Source of the DNA: Halosimplex halobium
Lineage (GTDB): Archaea; Halobacteriota; Halobacteria; Halobacteriales; Haloarculaceae
Assembly: GCF_051414055.1 (NCBI RefSeq)
Contig: NZ_JBLKNX010000017.1
Coordinates: forward strand, 62,001-126,000
Direction: 5' to 3'
DNA length: 64,000 nt
Every line of letters begins with the position of its first letter. Within the stretch, counting starts at the first letter, position 1. Under the pieces are notes generated by a model. That model worked only from the letters and a program-made list of their open reading frames with translations, ran no database searches and was not told the DNA's origin. Positions 1 through 9,547 of this stretch are shown piece by piece. Position numbers and translations under genes: made by a program.

Positions 1-41
1 AAACACACATCTTCCACCGCCGGGACGGTGACAGTTGTCCA

Positions 42-1589
42 ATGGCGGTCGCCAACGAAGGGTACGTCGACTATCGGCTCAGCCTCTCGCTGGTCGGGAC
101 TGTCGTCAAGTACCTGGCGGCCGCCCCCCTGTTCCCGGTGTTCGTCGCCGTCTACTACGGCGAGAGCGTGCTCCCGTTCGTCGCGACGGGCGCCGTGATG
201 GTCGCGGTCGGCGTGGGCCTCGAACAGCTCTCCGAGGAGACCGACCTGGGCCACCGCGAGGCGTTCCTGCTGGTGGGCCTCTCGTGGCTCGTCGTCCCGG
301 TCCTCGGCACGATCCCCTACCTCGTGGCCGGCAACGGCACGGTCGCGGGCCCCGTCAACGCCCTCTTCGAGAGCATGAGCGGGTTCACGACCACCGGGTC
401 GACGGTCATGGGGGAGATCTCCTTCGAGCGCCACTCCTACGCGCTGCTGATGTGGCGCCAGCTCTCCCAGTGGCTCGGCGGAATGGGGATCCTCGTGTTG
501 ATGGTCGCGATCCTTCCGGAGCTGTCGGTCGGCGGCGCCCAGATCATGAACGAGGAGGCGCCCGGCCTCTCCATCGATAAGCTCACGCCGCGCATTCAGG
601 AGACTGCCCGGGCGCTGTGGAAGATCTACGTCGGGTTCACCGTCCTAGCGGCGCTGGTCTACTACGGGCTCAACGTCGTCGGGCTCGCGCCGAACATGGG
701 GGTGTACAACGCCGTCGCCCACGCGCTGACGACGATGCCGACTGGCGGGTTCTCGCCGGAGGGGCGCAGCGTCGAGGCGTTCACGCCGGCGGTCCAGTGG
801 GCGTTCGTCCCGTTCATGGTCGTCGCCGGGACCAACTTCGCGCTGTTCTGGTACGCGCTCGACGGCCGGGTCGACCGGCTGACCGAGAACGCCGAGTTCC
901 GGTCGTACCTCGGGCTGATGGCCGGCGTCACCGTCGCGCTCGCCGCCCTCCTGTTCACCGGGCTGGGGATCGCCTCGGCCGCACCGAACGTCGACCCCAT
1001 CCCGGGCAACCTGGAGAACTCGCTGCGGCAGGCGACGTTCCAGGTCGTCGCCATCGTGACGACGACGGGGTACGCGAGCATGGACTTCAACCACTGGCAC
1101 CCGGTCGCCCAGACGGTGCTCCTCTTCGCCTTCTTCCTGGGGGGGTCGGCCGGGTCAGCAGCGGGTTCGATCAAGATCGTCCGCTGGGTGCTCGTCCGGA
1201 AGGCGATGTACCGGTCGCTGTTCACGTCGATCCACCCCGACGCGGTCAAGCCGATCCACGTCGGCGACGAGGCCGTCCCCGAGGAGACGCTCCGGGACGT
1301 GTTCGTCTTCATCATGATCTTCCTCACGCTGTTCGTCGTCTCGACCGTCCTGCTGTACGTCGACAGCCTGTTCGTCGAGGAGATGAACCTGACCGGGCTG
1401 GAGGCGATGAGCGTCGCCATCGCGACGCTGGGCAACGTCGGACCGGGCTTCGGCGCGGTCGGCCCGATGGACAGCTTCGAGCTGTTCTCGGCGCCCGCGA
1501 AGCTGTACATGGTCTTCCTGATGTGGATCGGCCGCCTGGAGATCCTCTCGGTGCTCGTCATCCTGACGCCGGCATACTGGCGGTCCTGA
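42..1589 (+). CDS. trkH: TrkH-type potassium transporter subunit (first copy)
   Basis: A 515-residue membrane protein of the TrkH/KtrB family, which moves K+ across the cell membrane in complex with a TrkA regulator. It shows the four family pore loops: FTTTGST near residue 115, a PTGGFS loop near 233, TTTGYAS near 340 and GNVGPGFG near 463, each centred on the selectivity-filter glycine. It ends with the usual family tail TPAYWRS. Hydrophobic spans cover nearly the whole length, as expected for eight M1-P-M2 type helices plus extra ones. The ATG is followed directly by the conserved amphipathic N-terminus (YVDYRLSLSLVG), which supports this start. It heads a cluster of K+ transport genes and has a paralogue at 4820. 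Ion choice is inferred from the family. Confidence 0.93.
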   Translation: MAVANEGYVDYRLSLSLVGTVVKYLAAAPLFPVFVAVYYGESVLPFVATGAVMVAVGVGLEQLSEETDLGHREAFLLVGLSWLVVPVLGTIPYLVAGNGTVAGPVNALFESMSGFTTTGSTVMGEISFERHSYALLMWRQLSQWLGGMGILVLMVAILPELSVGGAQIMNEEAPGLSIDKLTPRIQETARALWKIYVGFTVLAALVYYGLNVVGLAPNMGVYNAVAHALTTMPTGGFSPEGRSVEAFTPAVQWAFVPFMVVAGTNFALFWYALDGRVDRLTENAEFRSYLGLMAGVTVALAALLFTGLGIASAAPNVDPIPGNLENSLRQATFQVVAIVTTTGYASMDFNHWHPVAQTVLLFAFFLGGSAGSAAGSIKIVRWVLVRKAMYRSLFTSIHPDAVKPIHVGDEAVPEETLRDVFVFIMIFLTLFVVSTVLLYVDSLFVEEMNLTGLEAMSVAIATLGNVGPGFGAVGPMDSFELFSAPAKLYMVFLMWIGRLEILSVLVILTPAYWRS

Positions 1590-1636
1590 GTGCGACCGCC
1601 GACACTACTTATGCCGTCCCGGGCCAAGGTCGGGCC

Positions 1637-2119
1637 ATGACCGTCTACGAGACGGAGGTACCCGGGGTCGGCCGCAAGTTCGAACTGGAGATCGACGGCG
1701 GGGGGCGGCTGGTCGTCGTGCTCCACCACGACGGCAAGCGCGACGTGTACCTCCGGCCCGAGGAGGACGCCGACAGCGAGCAGCTGTTCACGCTGTCGGG
1801 CGACCAGGCGCGCAAGTTCGGCTCGATCCTGGAGGGGGCGTACTTCCAGCCGGTCGAACTCGACGAGGTGGCGGTGCCGCTGGGCGAGGCGATCATCGAG
1901 TGGCACGAGGTCCCCGACGGGACCGACCTGGCGGGAGTGTCCCTGGAGACGGCATCGGTCAGACAGCAGACGGGCGCGTCGATCATCGCGATCCAGCGCG
2001 GCGAGGAGACGATCCCCAACCCGGGGCCCGACACCCGGGTCCAGGCCGGTGACACCCTGGTGACGCTCGGCACACGCGCGGAGCAGTCGGAGTTCGAGGC
2101 CCTTATCGGGGACGGATGA
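1637..2119 (+). CDS. KhtT-like TrkA-C (RCK_C) regulatory subunit of a cation:proton antiporter
   Basis: A soluble acidic protein of 160 residues. The first half is an unlabelled small beta domain. Residues about 85-158 match a TrkA-C/RCK_C domain (TGASIIAIQRG, then NPGPDTRVQAGDTLVTLG). That domain binds nucleotides or other ligands and gates partner transporters. The stop overlaps the ATG of the next gene, a CPA2 antiporter, by four bases (ATGA), an arrangement like bacterial khtT-khtU, so the two probably form one K+(Na+)/H+ antiporter. The start ATG lies about 25 bases after a TATA-like CTACTTATG, which fits a leaderless transcript. Confidence 0.88.
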   Translation: MTVYETEVPGVGRKFELEIDGGGRLVVVLHHDGKRDVYLRPEEDADSEQLFTLSGDQARKFGSILEGAYFQPVELDEVAVPLGEAIIEWHEVPDGTDLAGVSLETASVRQQTGASIIAIQRGEETIPNPGPDTRVQAGDTLVTLGTRAEQSEFEALIGDG

Positions 2120-3312
2120 GCGCGGCGCTCGTCGAGGTGGGCATCGGCCTCGCAGCCCTCGCGCTCGCCGGTTACCTCGCCCACCGGGTGTCGCTGTCGG
2201 TCATCCCCGCCTACATCGTGGCCGGGATCGTCGTCGGGCCCCACGCGCCCACGTCGCTGTTCGGCGTCCCGCTCACGCTCGTCCCGGAGACCGAGTTCAT
2301 CGACGTGCTGGCCGAACTCGGCGTCGTCCTCCTGCTCTTCTTCTTGGGGCTGGAGTTCAGCGTCGACCAGCTGCTGGCCGACCGCCGGCGGATCCTGGCG
2401 GCCGGGACCGTCGACCTCGCCCTGAACCTGGGCGTCGGGCTCGCTATCGGCCTGGCGTTCGGGCTGGGCGTCGTGCCGACGCTGTTCGTCGGGGGCGTGG
2501 TGTACATCTCCTCGTCGGCCATCGTCACGAAGTCGCTGATCGAGCAGGGGTGGATCGCCAACCCCGAGAGCGGGCCGATCCTCGGGACGCTCGTCTACGA
2601 GGACCTGTTCATCGCGGGCTACCTGGCCGTCCTGGCGGCGCTGGTGGCCGGGGGCGGCGACGTGGCGACGGTCGCGCGGGACGTGGGCGTCGCCTTCGCC
2701 TTCCTCGCGGTCCTGGCGGTCGCCGCCTGGGGCGGGACGGCGGTCCTCGACCGCGCGTTCGCGCTCGAGTCCGACGAGCTGTTCGTGCTGGGCGTGCTCG
2801 CGACGACGACGCTCGTCGCGGGCGCGGCGCTGACACTGGGGCTGAGCGAGGCGGTCGCCGCCTTCTTCGTCGGCGCCGGCTTCAGCCAGACGGGGCACGT
2901 CGACCGGATCGAACACCACGTCGTGGCCGTCCGGGACCTGTTCGCGGCCTTCTTCTTCTTCTCGATCGGGCTGACAATCGACGTGACGGTGCTCCCGTCG
3001 GTCGCGGGGTTGCTGGCGGCCGCGGTCGTCCTGTCGACGGCGAGCAAGCTCGTCAGCGGGACCGTCTCCGGCCGGCTGTACGACCTCTCGCCGCTGCGGT
3101 CGCTGCGGACGGGGATCGGGCTGGTCCCGCGGGGCGAGTTCTCGCTGGTCATCGCGGCGCTGGCGCTGTCCGCCTCGGGGCCGGTCCGCGAGGTGGTCCC
3201 GCCGTTCGCCGTCGGGTACGTCCTCGTGATGAGCGTGGTCGGGACGGTCCTCATCCAGCACGCCGACCGGGTGACCGACCGCCTGGTACCGTTCGTCCCG
3301 GCGGGGGACTGA
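2116..3312 (+). CDS. CPA2 family cation:proton antiporter (KhtU/KefB-like)
   Basis: A 398-residue polytopic membrane protein of the monovalent cation:proton antiporter-2 family. It has around 11-12 hydrophobic helices, the typical LLLFFLGLEFS segment near residue 70 and a polar, glycine-rich core region. It has no C-terminal RCK domain, unlike full-length KefB. That role is presumably taken by the TrkA-C protein encoded immediately upstream with a 4-base overlap. It likely expels K+ or Na+ in exchange for H+. The ion specificity cannot be read from the sequence. A Trk uptake system on both sides suggests a shared role in K+ balance. Confidence 0.9.
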   Translation: MSAALVEVGIGLAALALAGYLAHRVSLSVIPAYIVAGIVVGPHAPTSLFGVPLTLVPETEFIDVLAELGVVLLLFFLGLEFSVDQLLADRRRILAAGTVDLALNLGVGLAIGLAFGLGVVPTLFVGGVVYISSSAIVTKSLIEQGWIANPESGPILGTLVYEDLFIAGYLAVLAALVAGGGDVATVARDVGVAFAFLAVLAVAAWGGTAVLDRAFALESDELFVLGVLATTTLVAGAALTLGLSEAVAAFFVGAGFSQTGHVDRIEHHVVAVRDLFAAFFFFSIGLTIDVTVLPSVAGLLAAAVVLSTASKLVSGTVSGRLYDLSPLRSLRTGIGLVPRGEFSLVIAALALSASGPVREVVPPFAVGYVLVMSVVGTVLIQHADRVTDRLVPFVPAGD

Positions 3313-3468
3313 GTCGGTCGTCACGACGTGCTGCTCGTCAGTCGGCACCGTCTCCGGGGGAGACACTCGTCCCGGGGACCCACCCCCGAGGAAACTCTCG
3401 CCCCGGGAACCCCCGCGACCGAGGGAAATCCACTTACGCGCGCCGCGAAAAGCCGGGGGCATGCACGC

Positions 3469-3473
3469 GGAGG
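3469..3473 (+). promoter_or_regulatory. Ribosome binding site for trkA
   Basis: GGAGG seven bases before ATG 3481. It fixes the TrkA start even though an open frame continues upstream to 3328 with a composition unlike TrkA. Confidence 0.6.
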
Positions 3474-3480
3474 GCAGCAG

Positions 3481-4812
3481 ATGCGCGTAGTCATCGTCGG
3501 CGCCGGCGAGGTCGGCTCGACGATCGCCGAGAGCCTCGCCCAGTCCCACGACGTGGTCGTCGTCGACATCGACACCGACCGCGTCGAGTCGCTGACCTAC
3601 TCGCTGGACGTACTGCCGATCGAGGGCGACGGGAGCGACATCGCCACGCTCGAGGAGGCGGGGGTCGCCGACGCCGACCTGTTCATCGCCAGCACCGACG
3701 ACGACGAGACGAACATCGTCGCCTGCGGCGCCGCGAACGTCGTCAGCGACGCGTTCACCATCGCCCGCGTCAAGAACCCCAAGTACCTCACCGCCTGGGA
3801 GCGGGCCCGTGGCGCCTTCGGCGTCGACTTCATGGTCTGTTCGGACCTGCTCACCGCGGAGGCCATCGTCGGGCTGGCGGGTCTGCCGACCGCCCAGGAC
3901 GTGGACACGTTCGCCGACGGGCTCGTCCAGATGACGGAGTTCGAGATCCCCGCCGAGAGCCCGGTCGCCGACCAGACCGTCGCGGAGGCCGACCGCTTCG
4001 ACTCGCTGACCTTCGCCGCCATCATCCGCGACGACGACGTGGTGATCCCCCGCGGGGACACCCGGCTGCAGGCCGGCGACGAGGTCGTCGCCATCGGCAG
4101 CCCCGACAGCATCCGCGCGTTCAGCTCCGAGATCGCCCCCCGGGAGCGGGGGCCGGAGGACATCGTCATCGTCGGGGGCGGCGAGATCGGCTACCAGACC
4201 GCACGACTGCTCGAGGAGCGGGGCTTCTCCCCGCGGCTGATCGAACAGGACGAGGACCGGGCCCGCTGGCTCGCCGAGCAGCTCCCGAACACCACCGTGC
4301 TGAACAGCGACGCGACCGACCAGGAGCTGCTCGAACGGGAGAACGTCGGGAAGGCCGACGTGATCGTCGCCGCGCTGACCAACGACCAGCAGAACCTGCT
4401 CGCGACGCTACTCGCCAAGCGGAAGGGGACCGACCGGGCGATCACCGTCGTCAACACGGGCGATTTCACCGAGCTGTTCGAGGCCGTCGGCGTCGACGTG
4501 GCCGTCAGCCCCCGGAAGGCGACCGCCGAGGAGATCACCCGGTTCACCCGCGCCCGCCGCGCGGAGAACGTCTCGATCATCGAGGGCGACAAGGCCGAGG
4601 TGCTCGAACTGGAGGTCGACCCCGACAGCGTCCTCGTCGACCGGTCGATCCGCGAGTCGGCCGCCGACATCCCCGAGGGCGTCGTCATCGGCGCGATCAC
4701 CCGCGGCGACGAGCACATCACGCCGCGCGGTGACACGGTCGTCCGGGAGGGCGACCACGTGATCGTCTTCGTCGACACCGCGGTGCTCGACGAAGTGACC
4801 GAGAAGCTGTGA
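3481..4812 (+). CDS. trkA: TrkA, NAD-binding regulator of Trk potassium uptake (two RCK units)
   Basis: A 443-residue cytoplasmic protein made of two tandem RCK units. The first Rossmann fold opens at residue 6 with GAGEVGS, followed by a TrkA-C domain around 135-215. The second Rossmann fold begins near 230 (GGGEIGYQ) and is followed by a second TrkA-C domain to the end. This is the classical full-length TrkA layout. It gates TrkH according to bound NAD(H) or ATP/ADP. The start follows a GGAGG ribosome site. It is separated by seven bases from the second trkH, so the pair is probably co-transcribed. The upstream trkH could share this regulator. Confidence 0.95.
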   Translation: MRVVIVGAGEVGSTIAESLAQSHDVVVVDIDTDRVESLTYSLDVLPIEGDGSDIATLEEAGVADADLFIASTDDDETNIVACGAANVVSDAFTIARVKNPKYLTAWERARGAFGVDFMVCSDLLTAEAIVGLAGLPTAQDVDTFADGLVQMTEFEIPAESPVADQTVAEADRFDSLTFAAIIRDDDVVIPRGDTRLQAGDEVVAIGSPDSIRAFSSEIAPRERGPEDIVIVGGGEIGYQTARLLEERGFSPRLIEQDEDRARWLAEQLPNTTVLNSDATDQELLERENVGKADVIVAALTNDQQNLLATLLAKRKGTDRAITVVNTGDFTELFEAVGVDVAVSPRKATAEEITRFTRARRAENVSIIEGDKAEVLELEVDPDSVLVDRSIRESAADIPEGVVIGAITRGDEHITPRGDTVVREGDHVIVFVDTAVLDEVTEKL

Positions 4813-4819
4813 GCGCGCG

Positions 4820-6322
4820 ATGAGGGTCGTCGGCGAACTCAGGGTCGACTGGGCCACCAGCCTGAGCCTCGTCGGGACCGTCCTGAAGGCGTTGACGGCG
4901 CCGCTGGTCGGGACGGCGCTGGTCGCGCTGTGGTACCGCGAGCCGCTCGTCCCCTTCCTGGCCACCGCGGTCCTGACGCTGGCCGCCGGGATCGCGCTCG
5001 AACGGCTCGGCCGGGACGACCTCGGCATCCGCGAGGGGTTCCTGATGGTCGCGCTGACGTGGCTGGCGATCGCCGTCGTCGGCGCGGTCCCGTTCCTGAT
5101 CGCCGGCGAGGGGACGCTCGCGAGCCCCGTCAACGCGCTGTTCGAGTCGACCAGCGGCGTCACGACCACGGGCGCGACTGTCGTCCGGGACTTCGGCGCC
5201 CACAGCCGCGCGGTCCACCTCTGGCGGGCGCTGCTGCAGTGGATGGGCGGGCTCGGCATCCTCGTGATCGCGGTCGCGGTCCTCTCGCAGCTGTCGATCG
5301 GTGGCGCCCAGCTCATGGAGACCGAGTCCCAGACCCGGGACGTGAACAAGCTCACGCCGTCGATCGAGGAGACGGCACGCCTGCTCGGGTGGCTCTACGC
5401 CGGGCTGACCGGCCTGATGGTCGCGACGTGGCTGGCCATCGGCGCGGTCGGCCTCGGGCCGGAGGTGACGCTCTACGACGCGGTGACCCACGCGTTCACC
5501 GCCGTCTCGACGGCCGGGTTCTCGCCGCGGGCCGAGAGCCTGGGCGCGTTCTCGCCGGCGGTCCAGTGGGCGACGATCCCCTTCATGTTCCTCGGCGCGA
5601 CGAACTTCGTGCTGCTGTACCACCTGACGCGGGGGAACCCCTCGCGACTGGTCGACAGCGACGAGTTCCGCTTCTACCTCGCGGTGGTGCTCGGGCTGAC
5701 GGGGCTGACCGCGGGCTTCCTGGTCGCCTCCGGGGAGTTCACCCGGGTCGAGCGGGTAGCCCGCCACTCGCTGTTCCAGGTCGTGTCGATCCTGACGACG
5801 ACGGGGTACGCGACGGTCGACTTCAACGGCTGGTCGCCGGCGGCCAAGCACATGCTCTTCCTCGCGATGTTCTCCGGCGGGATGGCCGGGAGCACGACGT
5901 GTTCGATCAAGACGCTGCGGTGGCTGGTCGTCGTGAAGTCGTTCCACCGGGACCTGTTCCGGGAGATCCATCCCGACGCGATCCGGCCGGTGCGGCTGTC
6001 CGGACAGGTCGTCGACGAGGACGTCGTCCGCGACGTGTACGCCTACGTCCTGCTGAGCGGCATCGTCTTCGTGCTCCTGACGGTGTTCGTCGTCACCGAC
6101 GCCGCGAGGGTCGGGCTCGGGATCGGCGAGTTCGACGCGATGGGAGCGGCGGCGGCGACCTTCCTCAACATCGGCCCCGCCTTCGGGGCGGCCGGCCCCT
6201 ACGGGGACTACGCGGGGTTCCCGGCGACGACGAAGGTCGCCTTCATCGTGCTGATGTGGGTCGGGCGCATCGAGATAATTCCCGTGCTCGTCCTGTTGAC
6301 GCCGGCGTTCTGGCGGTCGTGA
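4820..6322 (+). CDS. trkH: TrkH-type potassium transporter subunit (second copy)
   Basis: A 500-residue TrkH paralogue. The four pore loops are visible as VTTTGAT, STAGFSP, TTTGYAT and LNIGPAFG, and the protein ends in TPAFWRS like the copy at 42. It begins seven bases after trkA and is the more obvious partner of that gene. It differs clearly from the first copy in the N-terminal half, so the two are old paralogues, not a recent duplication. Having two TrkH subunits and one TrkA in a cluster fits a salt-in haloarchaeon that must keep molar K+ inside. Confidence 0.94.
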   Translation: MRVVGELRVDWATSLSLVGTVLKALTAPLVGTALVALWYREPLVPFLATAVLTLAAGIALERLGRDDLGIREGFLMVALTWLAIAVVGAVPFLIAGEGTLASPVNALFESTSGVTTTGATVVRDFGAHSRAVHLWRALLQWMGGLGILVIAVAVLSQLSIGGAQLMETESQTRDVNKLTPSIEETARLLGWLYAGLTGLMVATWLAIGAVGLGPEVTLYDAVTHAFTAVSTAGFSPRAESLGAFSPAVQWATIPFMFLGATNFVLLYHLTRGNPSRLVDSDEFRFYLAVVLGLTGLTAGFLVASGEFTRVERVARHSLFQVVSILTTTGYATVDFNGWSPAAKHMLFLAMFSGGMAGSTTCSIKTLRWLVVVKSFHRDLFREIHPDAIRPVRLSGQVVDEDVVRDVYAYVLLSGIVFVLLTVFVVTDAARVGLGIGEFDAMGAAAATFLNIGPAFGAAGPYGDYAGFPATTKVAFIVLMWVGRIEIIPVLVLLTPAFWRS

Positions 6323-6432
6323 CCTCGGTGAACTGGCGGTCGTTGCGTCGGCGGACCGACGGGCGTCGGCGAGCGGGCGGTCGCCCGCACGACCCCCGGA
6401 ACGCGTATTAGCGTCGACCGCATACGGCGCGC

Positions 6433-7920
6433 GTGGAGCAGCCGTGGCCACCGTCGACCTCGGTCGCGCTCGGCCTGCTCGTCGCCGTGGTGCTCGTCGC
6501 GGGCGCGGGGTCGCTCGCCCTCTCGGCGACGGGGCCGGACGACTCCGGGGTCGGGACGACGCCGGCGAAACTGGTCGAACCGCGGCCGGGAGAGAACGTC
6601 TTCTGGCCGTACACGAGCACCCGCAAATCCGCGAGCGGGCGGACCCTCGCGATCAACCTCGTGGTCTACGCGGACGCCGAGACCGTCCGGTACTTCCTGA
6701 CCGAGCGAGGCGGCGCCACCTGGAACGAGACGACTGCCGAGTGGCAGGACGTGGGGCCGACGACCGCGGGGGAGTCCGCGGCCGCGGCCGGAGCGAACGG
6801 CACCGTCGTCGAGTGGGCCTCGGCGCAGGGCGCGACCCGGTATCTCTACGTCCACAACTACGCGCTGACCGAGCCGGGCCCCAACGAGACGCGCCGGCCC
6901 TACCGCGCGGCGCCGTACACCGGCCACGGCGACCGCACCGTCGGCGGGCGGTGGATCGACGAGGCCTACCAGCTGCACGACGGCACCTACTTCGGCGCCC
7001 GCGACCACCTCCGGATCTACGAGTCGCCCTTCGAGTCCGACGAGTGGGTCGCCGTCCAGGCCCACAGCGACCACTGGGACTGGTTCCGCCTGCGCCACAC
7101 CGTCCACGCGACCGACGCGACGCGCGACCGGCTGGAACGGGAGTTCATGGGCGAGCCGTCGGTCGAGACCGTCTGGCGGATGTACCTCGGGAACCGCCGG
7201 GCGCTGGGCTCGGACGGCTGGGCGACGGTCGTCGACTTCGTCGGCCTGCTCGGCGTCGGGCGTATCGGGTCGGGCCTCGCCGCGGCGGGGCTGGTCGCCG
7301 GCCGCGACGCGACGGCGCTCCTCGGGCGGCGCACCGCGACGGCCGGCACTCGACCGCCCCCCCACGAGTTCGACCGGTCGCTGCGGACGAGCGCGGGGCC
7401 CGTCGGGGCAGCGAAGCGGGCGGCCGTCTCCGGCCTGCTCGCCCGCGGGTGGCTCGACCGCGAGGGCGCTCTGCTCGTCGTCCGCGGGCTCTCGTACGCC
7501 CTGCTGTTCGCGGCGCTGTTCGGCTGCTACCTGTTCGTCCGCTTCGGCGGGATCGCGCTCGAGACCCGCTTCCCCGGCACCAGGCCGGAGGTCATCGCCG
7601 CCGCGCTGTACCCGGTCCTGGCGCTGGGGCTCCCCGCCGTCGCCCACGCGTTCGGCCGGGACCTCGACCCGGTCAGGAGTTTCTCGGTCGCGGCCCTCGG
7701 CGTCGGGGCGGCGATCGTCGTCGACTACCGGGCGCTCGGCGTCACGGTGCTGTCGCTGGACGTGGTGCTCCACCGGGTCGGCGTCGTCGTCGCGATCGGT
7801 CTGCTCGCCGCGGGGTCGGTCAGCCACCGGTCGTCGACCGAGACGGTCAACCTGCTCGTCGCCGCCGGAACCCTGCTGTGGGTCACCCTGCTGGTCGCGC
7901 CGCTGGTCGGCTGGCTATGA
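6433..7920 (+). CDS. Membrane protein with exported N-terminal domain, function unknown
   Basis: A 495-residue protein starting at GTG. One hydrophobic helix at residues 10-32 is followed by a polar, presumably extracellular region of about 300 residues rich in Trp, Tyr and His. Four to five hydrophobic helices fill residues 350-495. The exported part includes the phrases GENVFWPYTS and VYADAETVRYFL near its beginning and reads like a conserved haloarchaeal family, but I cannot name a fold. Its last six bases overlap the convergent methyltransferase gene. No partner genes point to a role. Confidence 0.72.
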   Translation: MEQPWPPSTSVALGLLVAVVLVAGAGSLALSATGPDDSGVGTTPAKLVEPRPGENVFWPYTSTRKSASGRTLAINLVVYADAETVRYFLTERGGATWNETTAEWQDVGPTTAGESAAAAGANGTVVEWASAQGATRYLYVHNYALTEPGPNETRRPYRAAPYTGHGDRTVGGRWIDEAYQLHDGTYFGARDHLRIYESPFESDEWVAVQAHSDHWDWFRLRHTVHATDATRDRLEREFMGEPSVETVWRMYLGNRRALGSDGWATVVDFVGLLGVGRIGSGLAAAGLVAGRDATALLGRRTATAGTRPPPHEFDRSLRTSAGPVGAAKRAAVSGLLARGWLDREGALLVVRGLSYALLFAALFGCYLFVRFGGIALETRFPGTRPEVIAAALYPVLALGLPAVAHAFGRDLDPVRSFSVAALGVGAAIVVDYRALGVTVLSLDVVLHRVGVVVAIGLLAAGSVSHRSSTETVNLLVAAGTLLWVTLLVAPLVGWL

Positions 7921-8631
7921 CTCCCCCGCCCGCGCGGTCACGGCCACCCACGCGTCCTCGGCGCCCGTGCCGTCCCCGTCGTCCGTCTCGACCGAGACCA
8001 CCTCGAAACCCGCGTCCGCGAACAGGTCGCGGACGCGACCGGGGTCGTAGCGTTCGAAGTGACGGCGGTCGTCGTCGTAGGGACTGTTGTCGACACCTTC
8101 ACCCGCACCGCCGGCGGCCTTCAGCGAGACGAGCGTGACGCCGCCGGCAGCGAGGGCCCGTTCGAACTCGGCGAGGGTCCCGGGGACTTCGCGCTCGGGG
8201 ACGTGCAACAGCGACGCGCAGGCCCACAGGCCGTCGAAGCTACCGTCGGCGAAGGGAAGCTCGCGCATGTCCCCGCGGACGGGCGTCGCGTCCGGGACGC
8301 GCTCGCGGGCCTGGTCGAGGAACGACCGTGTCAGGTCGAACGGGACGGTGTCGAACCCGGCCTCGGCGAAGGCCGTCGACTCCCAGCCCGGGCCACACCC
8401 CACGTCGAGCACCCGCGGCGGGCCCGTGGAGTCGCTCCCGCCGGCGTCCGCCGCGTCGACGCCGCTCCCGGACTCGGCGTCCGCCGTCCCGGTGTCGCCG
8501 TCCGTCCGGCCGACCGTGGTCACGAACTGCTCGACGATGTCCGCGACGACCGAGCGGTCGCCGTGGATGTCCTCGTAGCTGTCGGCGACGCGTTCGTAGG
8601 TCTCGACCGTCCGCCGGACGCGTTCGTCCAT
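7915..8631 (-). CDS. Class I SAM-dependent methyltransferase
   Basis: A 238-residue soluble protein with a Rossmann-type methyltransferase core. Motif I is VLDVGCGPGWE, motif II follows as VPFDLT, and a motif IV-like FDGLWACASLLHV comes after. A Gly/Asp/Ser-rich low-complexity insert sits before motif I, which is common in haloarchaeal proteins. The substrate cannot be deduced: UbiE-like and small-molecule methyltransferases share these motifs. It is convergent with the upstream membrane protein and divergent from adenylate kinase. Confidence 0.85.
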   Translation of the reverse strand: MDERVRRTVETYERVADSYEDIHGDRSVVADIVEQFVTTVGRTDGDTGTADAESGSGVDAADAGGSDSTGPPRVLDVGCGPGWESTAFAEAGFDTVPFDLTRSFLDQARERVPDATPVRGDMRELPFADGSFDGLWACASLLHVPEREVPGTLAEFERALAAGGVTLVSLKAAGGAGEGVDNSPYDDDRRHFERYDPGRVRDLFADAGFEVVSVETDDGDGTGAEDAWVAVTARAGES

Positions 8632-8806
8632 ACGGGTCGGCGTCCGCGCGGCGGGGTGGTAAGTCTACCGACAGGTCGGCCGGAGGGCGCCGTCTCGCAT
8701 CGACGCGGCGGGGGCGGCCGCCCCGAATCGACGGCGCGCGGTTGGCAACACACGGCCGGCGACGCGCGGTCAGCGACCGGGCCCGGGGCGACGAGGAGAA
8801 CGACAC

Positions 8807-8812
8807 TATAAA
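8807..8812 (+). promoter_or_regulatory. TATA box of adk
   Basis: TATAAA 26 bases before the adk ATG, the spacing expected for a leaderless haloarchaeal transcript. Confidence 0.6.
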
Positions 8813-8837
8813 GCGGCGGTGCGTCGAAGCGGGCGAC

Positions 8838-9482
8838 ATGAACCCGAAGATCCTGATTCTCGGTCCGCCGGGCGCCGGCAAGGGAACCCAGAGCGAGCGT
8901 CTCGCCGACGAATTCGGCGTCGAGCACGTCACGACGGGCGACGCGCTGCGGGCGAACAAGGAGATGGACATCAGCGACATGGACACCGAGTACGACACAC
9001 CCGGCGAGTACATGGACCGGGGCGACCTGGTCCCGGACGTGGTCGTCGACGCGATGGTCGGCGAGGCCCTCTCTGGCGTCGACGGGTTCGTCCTCGACGG
9101 TTACCCGCGCAACGGCGACCAGGCCGAGGCGCTGAAGGACATGACCGACCTCGACGTGGTGCTCGTCCTCGACGTGCCCGAGGAGGAACTGGTCGACCGG
9201 CTCACCGGACGCCGCGTCTGCGAGGACTGCGGCGCCAACTACCACGTCGAGTTCAACCAGCCCGAGGAGGAAGGCGTCTGCGACAAGTGCGGCGGCGACC
9301 TCTACCAGCGCGAGGACGACAACGAGGAGTCGGTGCGCAACCGGCTGTCGGTCTACCACGAGAACACCGAGCCCGTGCTGGAGCTGTACGCGGACCACGA
9401 CGGCTACGTCGAGATCGACGGCGACCAGACCCCCGACGAGGTCTGGGAAGACGTGAAGGCGGCCGTCGAGGCCGAGGCGTGA
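8838..9482 (+). CDS. adk: Adenylate kinase with zinc-type LID
   Basis: A 214-residue enzyme catalysing ATP + AMP = 2 ADP. The P-loop GPPGAGKGT is at residues 8-16, the AMP-binding DGYPRN follows near 90, and the LID domain carries four cysteines (CEDC and CDKC), a structural zinc site. Length matches the standard long-LID bacterial/archaeal type. The start is supported by the TATA box and by the P-loop beginning eight residues in. The next gene is a DUF106 membrane protein, a pairing often seen in archaea near translocation genes. Confidence 0.96.
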   Translation: MNPKILILGPPGAGKGTQSERLADEFGVEHVTTGDALRANKEMDISDMDTEYDTPGEYMDRGDLVPDVVVDAMVGEALSGVDGFVLDGYPRNGDQAEALKDMTDLDVVLVLDVPEEELVDRLTGRRVCEDCGANYHVEFNQPEEEGVCDKCGGDLYQREDDNEESVRNRLSVYHENTEPVLELYADHDGYVEIDGDQTPDEVWEDVKAAVEAEA

Positions 9483-9547
9483 CCCCGTTCGGCGAGCGAG
9501 CGGGAGAATTAAAGGTTGATAACGACCGAGGACGGAGATAGATAGCA

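Noticed and set aside
617..2119. Long open frames antisense to or in other frames of the transporter and polymerase genes
   Set aside because: High GC removes stop codons by chance; these frames are Arg/Gly/Pro-rich shadows. Only the part from 1637 on (TrkA-C) is real.
3359..3415. Two similar 25-base words around CTCGTCCCGGGGACCC and CTCGCCCCGGGAACCC
   Set aside because: Many differences and GC-rich composition; chance similarity is likely and no function is apparent.
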